64,000 nt of DNA from Caldilinea sp. CFX5 (lineage in GTDB: Bacteria > Chloroflexota > Anaerolineae > Caldilineales > Caldilineaceae). The notes beneath the pieces were generated by a model. That model saw only the letters and a program-made list of their open reading frames with translations, was not told where the DNA came from and did not search any database. A program made the translations under genes and the position numbers. The stretch is taken from the NCBI GenBank assembly GCA_021405325.1, contig QWII01000073.1, positions 1 through 64,000 of the forward strand, read 5' to 3'. Shown here piece after piece: positions 41,247 to 50,896 of this stretch (within the stretch, counting starts at the first letter, position 1; each line of letters opens with the position of its first letter).

Positions 41247-42875
41247 ATGCAGGCAAAACCACGGTTTGTTAAACTCTGCGCAATTGCCCTCGCGGTCACT
41301 CTACTTGTCACCGCCTGTGGCGGCGGCACCACCGGTTCTACCTGGTTCAACTTACCGTCGATCCCGGTGACACTACAAGCCGATGGCGGGGTTTCCCTCT
41401 TTGGGATGACCCTTCCTGGTGTCAATGTCGGTCCTGCCCTTGTCCAACAGTTGCAGTTGGCCAGCGTTCAGAAGCTGGAAGTGCGCTTTGGTTACAACGG
41501 CATTCTCATTTACGCTAACGGTCAGCCCTTGCCTTACATCGCTTGGGACGCTGACTCGGTGGCGACGCTGCAAGATGTCCTCCGCAAGGCGCCGGCTGAT
41601 GTGGTGCCCTATGGCAGTACGATTGCCAGCCTGCTGCCCTGGTTGCGTCAAATTGGCTTAGGGGCAGCGATCAATGTTGGCGCCAAAGCGCCCAGTGCAA
41701 TGGCCTGGGGCGGTGAAACCAAGGTGGCAAGCGAAGAAGTTGCCCCGACCGTTGGTCCAATTCAACTGGGGGGCATTGCCTTTGACGAGCAGGGCGGGCT
41801 AAATATTGCCGGCTTACCAGGATCAGCGTTGGGGGTTAGCGGGCCACTGTTGCCGCCGGAAACGCTCAATCTGCTCAACGCGCTGGGTATCCAAAACTTG
41901 GAAGTGAAGACCACGCCCAACGGCATCCAGCTTTCTACCAATGGCCGTCCGCTGCCGAGCATCGCTTATGACAGCAAATCGCTGGAACAGGTGACGCCCT
42001 TGATCGGCGCCTTTGCCCCGGCCTTGGCCCCCACCCTGAGCGGCATCTTACCCACATTGCAAAGCACAGCGCTGGATGTTGGCGTGGCCTTTAGCGGTGA
42101 ACCGGTGGGTGAATTGAGCCTGGCCGAAGTGCCGGTGGCGATCAGCGACGATGGGTCGCTCAATGTCTTTGGCATGCCGGTGGCGCCGAATGCGTTGCCT
42201 GCTGACCTGCTTGGCAAACTAAAAGCGGCCGGCGTGCAACAGTTGAATATCGAAATCAGCCAGGAAGGGGTTTTCCTCGCCGCTGATGGACAAACGTTGC
42301 CGACAATTACCTGGACGCCCGAATCGATGCAGACGCTGGCCGGCATCGTCGCTCCGCTGGCCGGTATCTCGCCGGATATGATCAGCAACGGGCTGGCGCT
42401 AATTGAGAAGACCGGCGCCATCAAGGCCGCCGTTGGCCTGCCCGGCGCGCAACCGGCTGCCGGTACGGCGATCAACAAGACACTGACCACGCCTGATGTC
42501 AGCGGCCAGCCGACGCCGGTGATTCATCTGAATGCGGCCTACAGCGGCGGTTCGATTCAATCGCTGGGTGGTTTGGATGATTTGCCGATGTTGCCGATCA
42601 ATCTGCCGCCCAATGTGGCCGCCATTCTGGATGGACTGAACGCCAGCGAATTGCAACTGGACAGCAACCCCGGTCAACTGAACCTGCTGCTCGACGGCGC
42701 CACCGCGTTGACCTTGAACTATGACGATGCTTCGTTACAGAGCGTGCTGAAGCTGGCCGGTCCTTTCTTAGGCGGCACACCGTTGGAAAACCCGGCGATT
42801 CTCGGTCTGGTCCAACAGCAGCTCCTGCCCCTGGTGCCGGCCGCGGATTTGGACATCAAAGTGGCCCTACAGTAA
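41247..42875 (+). CDS. Lipoprotein of four related ~125-residue repeats, family not recognised
   Basis: A 542-residue protein with a lipoprotein signal: basic start MQAKPRFVK, hydrophobic core, and lipobox LVTAC at about residues 19-23. The rest divides into four homologous units (about 35-145, 170-285, 295-405 and 440-542). Each has a short strand ending in a G-L-N/SLFGM-like turn, a helix rich in leucine, and a signature: NGILIYANGQPLPYIAWD, NGIQLSTNGRPLPSIAYD, EGVFLAADGQTLPTITW, and a degenerate last copy LNLLLDGATALTLNYD. AAAGGAG lies 7 nt before this ATG, which rules out the earlier TTG at 41130. It is anchored on the cell surface; function unknown. Confidence 0.85.
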   Translation: MQAKPRFVKLCAIALAVTLLVTACGGGTTGSTWFNLPSIPVTLQADGGVSLFGMTLPGVNVGPALVQQLQLASVQKLEVRFGYNGILIYANGQPLPYIAWDADSVATLQDVLRKAPADVVPYGSTIASLLPWLRQIGLGAAINVGAKAPSAMAWGGETKVASEEVAPTVGPIQLGGIAFDEQGGLNIAGLPGSALGVSGPLLPPETLNLLNALGIQNLEVKTTPNGIQLSTNGRPLPSIAYDSKSLEQVTPLIGAFAPALAPTLSGILPTLQSTALDVGVAFSGEPVGELSLAEVPVAISDDGSLNVFGMPVAPNALPADLLGKLKAAGVQQLNIEISQEGVFLAADGQTLPTITWTPESMQTLAGIVAPLAGISPDMISNGLALIEKTGAIKAAVGLPGAQPAAGTAINKTLTTPDVSGQPTPVIHLNAAYSGGSIQSLGGLDDLPMLPINLPPNVAAILDGLNASELQLDSNPGQLNLLLDGATALTLNYDDASLQSVLKLAGPFLGGTPLENPAILGLVQQQLLPLVPAADLDIKVALQ

Positions 42876-42897
42876 CTAATAAATTATCTCCCTATGG

Positions 42898-42941
42898 GCA
42901 ATAAAAAAGCGGCGCACAATTGTGCGCCGCTTTTTTATTGC
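42898..42941. terminator. Strong bidirectional rho-independent terminator
   Basis: A perfect inverted repeat: an A-rich arm, the GC-rich stem AGCGGCGCACA/TGTGCGCCGCT and a T-run on each strand. It lies 23 nt after the lipoprotein stop codon. Confidence 0.95.
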
Positions 42942-43702
42942 TCTTTTGGTCAAATAAACCCACTGCCCTACGCTTTGTCGTTCAGCGTGACCCAGGTACT
43001 GGCGCATAGCAGCAAATGACGTAGCAAGCGCTAACCCACTTGCTGATCTTTATCAAGCTAAGGTTGTTTTACGCTTTTTGACGGATGTTCTTCCTTCTCC
43101 TCTGGTTTATGCTGTCATTTCGGAGCGTAAGTTGATATTAATGAAACATGGCGCAACTTTGCGGTAACAGAGTGCGCCATTTGTCGAAGGAATAGGTGAA
43201 CAGATAATGATTGGCGATCCGTTGGGCATGTGCGCGTCTCCGCACAAACTTCAACATCTCCACTATGTTGTTCGCCCTGGTTCGTTGGCGGTAGTTCGGT
43301 AAGCAACTGACTAGCCGCCCAAATCGATCCGGCGATATTTGCTATATCGCCCCAACAATCGTTTCAAGCTGATGTGAAAATAACAGGGATTTCACCGATT
43401 ATACAGATTAACGAATAGAAAAATCGGTGAAATCTGCGTAATCTTTGATCAAATGAACACCTGTCAGGTTTCCAAAACCTGACAGGTGTGGCGGGTCGAA
43501 ACCTCACACTTTCTGTAGATGAGCGAAGCTGATTTTCATGCTTATGGGTGTAACCCCTTCATGTGGCCTGTTCTGAAAATAACAGGGATTCCACAGATTA
43601 CGCAGGTTAGCCATGAGAAAAATCTGTACAATCGGCGAAATCGCTGTTGCATTTTCATCGTTATCGGTGTCGAAGACATGGAACCTGATGTGGAGTAAAC
43701 TT
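42942..43702. other. Gene-free spacer rich in small palindromes before the first giant gene
   Basis: No credible gene. Contents: a 25-nt segment at 43207-43231 that recurs with three mismatches at 54370-54394; a hairpin GGCGATAT/ATATCGCC at 43331-43351; an AACAGGGATTTCACCGATTA-type palindrome at 43381-43450; a 15-bp perfect hairpin at 43457-43489; a second AACAGGGATT-type element at 43579-43635; and GGAG 7 nt before the 43703 start. Confidence 0.6.
43457..43489. repeat. 15-bp perfect hairpin, CACCTGTCAGG type
   Basis: Arms ACACCTGTCAGGTTT and AAACCTGACAGGTGT around a 3-nt loop. Similar CCTGTCAGG palindromes are, to my knowledge, widespread as intergenic elements in environmental bacterial genomes. 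No T-run. Confidence 0.8.
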
Positions 43703-46700
43703 ATGACTGTACCACGTTCTCTCACCCGCCTTCTCCCCTCGTGGCGCAGGCTGCACCGGGGGGTGACTATCTGTGTGCTGGCTTCGTTGCTGGCCGGCTT
43801 GCTCCCGCCGCCGCTGGTGCGCAGCATCGTGCCCGCGCCGGTCGCGGACGCTGTCGCCGATCTGTTACCCGCGCCGGCGGTGGCGCAAGCCGCCAGTACA
43901 ATTACCGGTGTGGTCTATCATGATTACAACAACAATGGCGTGCGCAATACAACTGGCGTCGCCCCCAATTTCGCCATTGACGCCGGGGTAGCCGGCGTAA
44001 CTGTAACTGCTTACGACGCTGCCAACAATCAGGTGGGACAGACAACCTCCGGTAGTGACGGCGCTTATTCGTTGGCCGCCACCGGCAGTGGCCCCTATCG
44101 GATTGAATTTAGTACATTGCCGGCTGATTATGAACCGGCCTTTCACGGGCCAAGCAACGTGGGCAGTGTGCAATTTGTCGCCGGTGGCAGCGCATCTGGA
44201 GTCAACTTTGGCGTGGTCAAAGCGTGTGATTATTGTCAAAATGGCGCGAAACTGGCCAGCAATATTTACACCCAGTTTGCCCAGCCCAACTCCACCAAAA
44301 AGGCCGTCATTCTCTTCGATTATGGCGCCGGTTGTGTTGACGATGATCTTAACGGCTATTGCGATGTGAGTGGTCAGAATCCGGCCAGCCCCGGCGCTAC
44401 TCAGCTTGCAACCGCCCAAACGGTCGGCACGACCTGGGGTATGGCCTATCAGCGGGAAACAAAGAGCCTCTTTGTCGCTGCCTATATGAAGCGTCACGCC
44501 GGCTTCAAGACCAATGGCGCCACCGGTGTTATCTACCGAATCAACAATGCCACTGGTTCCCCAACATTAGTGGAACATGTCAACTTTGACGCCCTCGGCA
44601 TCGATACCGGCGCCGATCCGCACCCAGCCGACAACGCAAGCCTCGTTGCTTGGGAAACGGATGCCAACTCCTGGGATTGGGTCGGGAAGATGAGCTTTGG
44701 CGACCTGGATATTTCAGAAGATGGCGCCACACTCTACACCATTAACCTCTTTGATCGCAAGCTCTATGCCTTCCCGGCGCGCAGTACGCCAGCCATTACC
44801 GCCGGCGATATTACCGCCTACACGCTACCCCAACCGGCTAGCTGCACCAACCCGACCACGAATCTACGTCCTTTTGGTTTGGGGGTGCGCAATGGGTTGG
44901 TCTATGTCGGTATGGTCTGCTCTGGTGAGGCTTCCCAGAATACCGCGGATATGCGTGGCTATGTTTATCGCATGGATCTCGCGAACAATACCAATACGGA
45001 GGTACTCAATTTTGCGTTGAACTACCCGCGCACCTGTGTCACCGGTTCGGCAACCGGCGCTTGTTACCAGGCGGAATGGAAACCCTGGAAGACCACCTTT
45101 GCGCTGCAGCGCACTGGCGTCTTTAATGGTGAATATGCCTATCCTCAGCCCATGCTCTCTGATATTGTTTTTGATAACAACGGTGACATGATCCTGGGCC
45201 TTCGGGATCGGGTTGCTGACCAATCTGGGTTCCAAGTGCGCAACACTGCCGGCGGCTATGATGGCTCGCTTTCCTATAGCGGCAATTCCGGTGGCGATCT
45301 GTTGCGCGCCTGTGTCAATGGCGGCAGCTATACCCTGGAAAACAACGGGCAATGTGGTAGCCGCACCACTAATGGGCGTTATACCGGCACGAATAGCGCG
45401 CTCTTTAGTGGCCCTGGCAACGGCGAATATTATTACGAAGAAAAATACCCCGACCATCAGGAGATTTCAATGGGCAGTTTGGCCCTGCTCCCTGGTAGCG
45501 CCGAAGTGGCAATGGCGGTCTTTGATCCCATCCACCGCAGCAACGCTTACTTTGATGGCGGTGTCATTTGGATGCGTAATGCCACCGGCGACCGCAGCCG
45601 CAACTGGATCAGTTTCTCCAGCAACAGCGGCGATCTCAGCGGTCTTGCCAACGACATTTACCAACTGGGCACCTTTGCCAAAGCCGGCGGCATGGGCGAT
45701 ATGGAGTTGCTCTGTGATCCGGCGCCGCTGGAAATTGGCAATCGCGTTTGGAAAGATCTGAACGGCGACGGCATTCAAGACGCCAACGAGCCAGGGATCG
45801 AGGGGGTGACTGTACAATTGACCCAAACCGGTGGCGGTACGACTTCCACCACGACCGATGCTAATGGCTACTACTACTTTCCCGTTGACCCGGAAACGAG
45901 TTACACCGTTAGGGTTGATATGACCCAAAACAAATTGGAAGGCTACACGGATAGCCCAGCCAATGCCGCCGGCATCACCACCAACGCCCCCATCACCGAT
46001 GTTCATGACTCCGATTATACCCTCAGTGGCAGCCTGGCAACCATTGCCTATACCACAGGTACAGCCGGTCAAAGTAACCACAGCTTGGATTTTGGCTTTA
46101 TCGCGCCGGCGATCAAACTGGGCATTGACAAACAGAACAGCCCCACTGGGGTGGTTCTGCCTGGCTCCACGATTAATTACACGGTGGTGTTAACGGGCAG
46201 TAACAGTACGGTACAAACCAATCCGACCTTATCCGATGCTATTCCTGCCGGTACAACCTTTGTCGGCGGCAGTGGTACGCTCCGTGGCTATCAACCAACC
46301 ACGTTCACGAACGTTACTTCAGATAACTTTAGCACCAGCAACTATGCCGGCGGTAGTGGGTGGAGCGACGCCGCCTGGACCGAGATCGGCGAGAGCGACG
46401 GCATTGCCGCCGGCAATATCCGCGTTGTGACCGGGGCTGTTAACTGTCCGGCGCCGACCGCTTCTCCCTGTTTAGCTGTCGCCGCCGCTGCAATCGGGCG
46501 TGGGATTGAGCGTGGTGTGAATTTGGCCGGCGCGGTATCGGCCGTGGTAAAGATTGCTGTTGATCCCGGCGCGGGTTCGGTGCAAGTTTCGATGATGGAT
46601 GGCGCAACGCCAACCATACTCGGCACGATTAACACCAATGGCACACACACGTTTACGATTCCAGCCGCCTTGCTCAAGGCTGGTGTGAAGCTACGTTTCA

Positions 46701-49700
46701 GCGTTATCAGCACAGGCGGCTCATTCTACAGTGTTGACAACATCTCTTTCGATGTAACCCGGTATCAATTACAAACTCAGAGCGGTGTGACCCCGACGAA
46801 TTTCCTGAGCGCCCCCAACAACTTTGTTGTTTCCTCCCAATATCCGCTTACCTTGACCTATCAGGTGCAAGTCGATAATGCGGCTGCGATCCCCGGTGGC
46901 CTGGCCTTCATCAACAATACAGCGCAAGCGGCCAGCACACAGGTGGTTGACCCGGTCTACGACACTGTGACCAACACGACGGGCATTGTCATCGTCGGCA
47001 ACTATGTCTGGCACGATGCTGATCAGGATGGCCGGCAGGATGCCGGCGAAGCGCCTATGGCGGGTGTTACCGTCGAACTGGTGAACGGCAGCAACACCGT
47101 GGTGGACACCGCCATAACCAATGCCGCCGGTGAATACTATTTCCAAAGCCCTGAACTGGCAGCTAATACAAACTATACGATTCGCATCCCGCTCAACCAG
47201 ACCGCGCTGACCAGCTATGTACCGACCATGTTGAATACGCCGGGCGACGACACGGTGGATTCGGATGGTAATGCAACGTCAACCCCGAATTATGTTGTTG
47301 TCGGTATTACCAGCGGCGCCATTGGCACCTATGACTTTAGCTATGACTTTGGCTTCTATCAACAGGATTGGGGCGATCTGCCCGATAGCAGTGCCGGTGC
47401 AGGCGCTGGTAACTATGAAACGCTCGACGCCAACAGCGGCCCTGTCCATAACATTCGCCCTGGTCTCTATTTGGGCGCAACGGTTGATGGCGAACGCGAT
47501 GGGCAACCGGGTAGCGCCGCTACCGACGATGGCGCCGATGAAGATGGCGTCACCTTTGGTGAGTTAGCGCAAGGTTCCAGTGGACTGGTGCGGGTCACGG
47601 TTGTCAACACAAGGACTACGACCGCCATCCTCTATGGCTTTATTGACTTTGACAACGATGGCCTCTTTAGTGCCAGTGAAACAGTGACGGCGACCGTAGA
47701 AGCCGGCAAGCAGATCAACCTGCCGCTTACCTTTGCTGTGCCGTGGAGCGCGGTCACCGGCGTACCGGTCGGCGCCCGCTTCCGCTTGAGTACGGATACC
47801 AACCTGGGTCCCAATGGCGCCGCAACCGATGGTGAAGTGGAAGACTATCTCGTCACCATCAGTCAGCCTATGGACTGGGGTGATCTCGCTGACTTTACCG
47901 CCGGCCAGGGTATTACCGCCGGCGCCGACGGCAATTACGTCGAGTATGACACCCAGGATGCCAACGGTGGCCCCAGCCATGTGCTCATCCAAGGCTTCTA
48001 TATGGGTGCGTTGGTTGATGCCGAGAGTGACGGCGCCCAGGCGCCACGTCCCACCGCCAATGGGGATGACAAGAATGTGCCGGATACCTCTGATGAAGAT
48101 GGCGTTGTCTTTGGCCCATTCCGCCCTGGTTATACCACCCCGGTGACGGTCACGGTGGTCAACGGTGACGGTGACCTGGCCTATGTGAACGCCTTCTTCG
48201 ACTTCAATGGCAATGGTGACTTTAGCGACCCTGGCGAAGCCTTCACCCAGACGGTGACTGGTAATGGTACTCTGCTCTTCGCTGTGCCGGTGCCTGTCTT
48301 TGCCGAACGCAATGTGCAACTGGGCGCCCGCTTCCGCTTGAGCAAGGCTGGCGGCCTCGCGGCAACCGGCGCTGCCCCCAACGGCGAAGTGGAAGATTAT
48401 CTCTTCAACTTGACAACCACAACTGACTGGGGCGATCTGCCCGACAGCGGTACAGGAACCGGTGCGCAGAATTACCAAACCCTCATGGCCGACAATGGCC
48501 CGAACCATGTTCTGGTCGGTGGCCTGCAACTGGGGGCTAATGAAGACAGTGAAGATGGCGGCCAACCTGATAACGTGGCAACCGGCGACGATAATGGCGG
48601 CCTGTCCGACGAAGACGCGGTCACCTTCCCGGTTGCCACCGACTTTGTCCGTGGGCAAAGTGTGAACATTACCGTCACAGCCATCAATACGACGGGTATG
48701 GCTGCGACCCTCTACGGTTTTATCGACTTCAACAACAATGGCGTGCTGACCGACACCGGCGAAATGGTAACGGTCAATGTGCCGGGCAATACTGGCGCCC
48801 TCACACCTTTCGTCCTAACCTTTGCTGTGCCGTTGGCGGTTGCCTCTGACACACCGGTAGGCGCGCGTTTCCGCCTGAGTACGAATAGCGGTCTCACCGC
48901 GACTGGCCCGGCAACGAATGGTGAAGTAGAAGACTACCTGGTCACTATCGCCGGGCGTGGCGAATTGCAGGTGCGGAAAACCGTCGATTGGAATCTGGCG
49001 ACGGCCAATCCCACCCTGCCGTTTACCGTGACAATTCTTGGCCCCTCCTATCCCAATGGCATTACTGAAACGCTGGTCGCTGGTGAAGTCATCTCCTTTA
49101 GCAATGTTTTTGCCGGTGTTTATACCGTGACTGAGGGAACGCTGCCCACGGCGCCCACTGGGTACTTGTGGGCTGCCGAAAGCTACACTCCGACCAACGG
49201 CGTCATCAATGTGATGGCCAACAGCATCAATACGGTGACCATCGCTAATGTGCTCATGCCGGTGCCAGTTACCTATGGGGCAATCCAGGTAAACAAGCAG
49301 GTTAACGGCGCGCCGGCGTCGGCTGGTTGGCAATTCACGCTTGCCTCCAGCAATTGTCTACTGCCCGGTGGTCTGACCAACCCGGCAACCACCGCCGATG
49401 GCGCCGGCGGCAGTGTCAGTTGGCGCAACCTACCGGTGGCGATGAGCGGCTCCACCTGTCAATACAGTGTGAGCGAAACCGCCCAGGGTGGTTATACGCT
49501 TAACAGCGGCGCCTCCGATGGCTTGAGCGGTATTACCATAACCACCAACCTCACGACGACCGTGAATGTTGTCAATGATGAGGTCCCCCCGCCTCCGCCC
49601 CTGACCGGCGTTCTCACTGTTACCAAGATGGTGAACTGGAACGGCAATCCTCCTGTCGCCGGCCAGTCATTTACCTATACCATTACTGGCCCAAGTGGTT

Positions 49701-50896
49701 TTACCGCCACCGTTGACACGATTGCAGCCGGCGGCGTCAACACCTACAGTGTACCGCCGGGTGTGTATACTGTGACCGAAAGCAGTGCGGGCGCCGGCTG
49801 GACAACCATCTACACCGCCACCCCAGGGACAGGCGGCAACAATAGCGCCGTGGTCAATCTCTTCAACCCCATCACAGCCGCGGCCGTAACACCAGCCGCA
49901 ATCACGGGACGGGTCTACAACGATTACGAGAGTGATGGTGTGCTGGACACCAGCGGCACGATCATTGATACCGGTGTCCCCAGTGTGACAGTCAAAGCGT
50001 ATGACCGCAACGGCAACTTGGTGGGTAGCGTCACGACCAATAGCACGGGCAACTACAGCCTGACTCCCACCGCTAGCGGTCCCTGGCGCTTGGAGTTAAG
50101 CAACTTGCCCGCAGGGTACGAAGCGAGTCGATCAGGCACAAACAACGGCAGCACGACGCGGTTTATCAGCACCAGCGGCGCCAGCAATATCCACTTTGCG
50201 GTGTTAAAACCCTGCGATTACTGCCAGACCAGCCCACAGTTGGTCACCACCAACTATATCTATGGCAATCCGCTGATCGGAACGCCCTCGACCATAGGCG
50301 GGTTGTATCGCTTTTCCTATGATGTGCCAAACTGGGGTACGGGGCCAGCCAGCGACGCTACTGTTGCGCAACTGGGGGCAGCCTGGGGCATTGCCTATCA
50401 CCGCACCAACCGCCTACTCTTTATCAGTGCCTTTCAACGCCGTTTCGCGGGCTATGGGCCATTAGGCACGGGTGGGATCTACCTCTACAACCGCAACACC
50501 AACACCCTGGTTAACTGGTTGGACGTCAACACCTTACCAGGTGTCAATACCGGCGCCGATCCCCATGTCGGCCTACCTGCTACCTCGGTCGGCAACATTG
50601 CCTCTGTGCGCGACACTGCTTCCTATGACGCCATCGGCAAAGTCAGCCTAGGCGACATCGATCTCTCCGACGATGGCTCGACGCTATGGGCAATGAACCT
50701 CAACCAGCGCACGCTGCTGGAGATCACGGCTTGTTCCGCCCCTGGGCGACCGCATTTCATAACGGCAAGGTCTATATCGGCGGCGTCTGTTCCGGCGAGA
50801 ACGGCGGCACGCGCGCCGATCTCGCCGCCCATATCTTTGTCCATGATCCGGCAGGTGCGGTGGGCAGCTTTACCCAGGTCTACAGTCAGTCCTTGA
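43703..50896 (+). CDS. Giant exported SdrD-B-like/GEVED protein, part before the frameshift
   Basis: About 2,340 meaningful residues. Order: export leader (about 1-65, with LASLLAGLLPPPLV); SdrD-B-like domain (ITGVVYHDYNNNGVRN); a region of about 500 residues beginning ACDYCQ that looks like a beta-propeller; SdrD-B domain (IGNRVWKDLNGDGIQD); DUF11-like domain; another SdrD-B domain (VGNYVWHDADQDGRQD); three GEVED domains (47.37-48.95 kb, each ending GEVEDYL); three prealbumin-like units (48.96-49.88 kb); then a second SdrD-B domain (ITGRVYNDYESDGVLD) and second propeller. The repeated N-G-D loops are typical calcium sites. The ATG at 43703 has GGAG 7 nt upstream. After about 50720 the frame ceases to resemble the first propeller and stops at 50896. 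Confidence 0.88.
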   Translation: MTVPRSLTRLLPSWRRLHRGVTICVLASLLAGLLPPPLVRSIVPAPVADAVADLLPAPAVAQAASTITGVVYHDYNNNGVRNTTGVAPNFAIDAGVAGVTVTAYDAANNQVGQTTSGSDGAYSLAATGSGPYRIEFSTLPADYEPAFHGPSNVGSVQFVAGGSASGVNFGVVKACDYCQNGAKLASNIYTQFAQPNSTKKAVILFDYGAGCVDDDLNGYCDVSGQNPASPGATQLATAQTVGTTWGMAYQRETKSLFVAAYMKRHAGFKTNGATGVIYRINNATGSPTLVEHVNFDALGIDTGADPHPADNASLVAWETDANSWDWVGKMSFGDLDISEDGATLYTINLFDRKLYAFPARSTPAITAGDITAYTLPQPASCTNPTTNLRPFGLGVRNGLVYVGMVCSGEASQNTADMRGYVYRMDLANNTNTEVLNFALNYPRTCVTGSATGACYQAEWKPWKTTFALQRTGVFNGEYAYPQPMLSDIVFDNNGDMILGLRDRVADQSGFQVRNTAGGYDGSLSYSGNSGGDLLRACVNGGSYTLENNGQCGSRTTNGRYTGTNSALFSGPGNGEYYYEEKYPDHQEISMGSLALLPGSAEVAMAVFDPIHRSNAYFDGGVIWMRNATGDRSRNWISFSSNSGDLSGLANDIYQLGTFAKAGGMGDMELLCDPAPLEIGNRVWKDLNGDGIQDANEPGIEGVTVQLTQTGGGTTSTTTDANGYYYFPVDPETSYTVRVDMTQNKLEGYTDSPANAAGITTNAPITDVHDSDYTLSGSLATIAYTTGTAGQSNHSLDFGFIAPAIKLGIDKQNSPTGVVLPGSTINYTVVLTGSNSTVQTNPTLSDAIPAGTTFVGGSGTLRGYQPTTFTNVTSDNFSTSNYAGGSGWSDAAWTEIGESDGIAAGNIRVVTGAVNCPAPTASPCLAVAAAAIGRGIERGVNLAGAVSAVVKIAVDPGAGSVQVSMMDGATPTILGTINTNGTHTFTIPAALLKAGVKLRFSVISTGGSFYSVDNISFDVTRYQLQTQSGVTPTNFLSAPNNFVVSSQYPLTLTYQVQVDNAAAIPGGLAFINNTAQAASTQVVDPVYDTVTNTTGIVIVGNYVWHDADQDGRQDAGEAPMAGVTVELVNGSNTVVDTAITNAAGEYYFQSPELAANTNYTIRIPLNQTALTSYVPTMLNTPGDDTVDSDGNATSTPNYVVVGITSGAIGTYDFSYDFGFYQQDWGDLPDSSAGAGAGNYETLDANSGPVHNIRPGLYLGATVDGERDGQPGSAATDDGADEDGVTFGELAQGSSGLVRVTVVNTRTTTAILYGFIDFDNDGLFSASETVTATVEAGKQINLPLTFAVPWSAVTGVPVGARFRLSTDTNLGPNGAATDGEVEDYLVTISQPMDWGDLADFTAGQGITAGADGNYVEYDTQDANGGPSHVLIQGFYMGALVDAESDGAQAPRPTANGDDKNVPDTSDEDGVVFGPFRPGYTTPVTVTVVNGDGDLAYVNAFFDFNGNGDFSDPGEAFTQTVTGNGTLLFAVPVPVFAERNVQLGARFRLSKAGGLAATGAAPNGEVEDYLFNLTTTTDWGDLPDSGTGTGAQNYQTLMADNGPNHVLVGGLQLGANEDSEDGGQPDNVATGDDNGGLSDEDAVTFPVATDFVRGQSVNITVTAINTTGMAATLYGFIDFNNNGVLTDTGEMVTVNVPGNTGALTPFVLTFAVPLAVASDTPVGARFRLSTNSGLTATGPATNGEVEDYLVTIAGRGELQVRKTVDWNLATANPTLPFTVTILGPSYPNGITETLVAGEVISFSNVFAGVYTVTEGTLPTAPTGYLWAAESYTPTNGVINVMANSINTVTIANVLMPVPVTYGAIQVNKQVNGAPASAGWQFTLASSNCLLPGGLTNPATTADGAGGSVSWRNLPVAMSGSTCQYSVSETAQGGYTLNSGASDGLSGITITTNLTTTVNVVNDEVPPPPPLTGVLTVTKMVNWNGNPPVAGQSFTYTITGPSGFTATVDTIAAGGVNTYSVPPGVYTVTESSAGAGWTTIYTATPGTGGNNSAVVNLFNPITAAAVTPAAITGRVYNDYESDGVLDTSGTIIDTGVPSVTVKAYDRNGNLVGSVTTNSTGNYSLTPTASGPWRLELSNLPAGYEASRSGTNNGSTTRFISTSGASNIHFAVLKPCDYCQTSPQLVTTNYIYGNPLIGTPSTIGGLYRFSYDVPNWGTGPASDATVAQLGAAWGIAYHRTNRLLFISAFQRRFAGYGPLGTGGIYLYNRNTNTLVNWLDVNTLPGVNTGADPHVGLPATSVGNIASVRDTASYDAIGKVSLGDIDLSDDGSTLWAMNLNQRTLLEITACSAPGRPHFITARSISAASVPARTAARAPISPPISLSMIRQVRWAALPRSTVSP

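Noticed and set aside
43115..43306. 63-codon minus-strand frame
   Set aside because: No recognisable motif, no ribosome site, and it lies in a palindrome-rich spacer.
47564..48658. 364-codon minus-strand frame
   Set aside because: Antisense to the GEVED domains of the first giant gene; a repeat-driven by-product.
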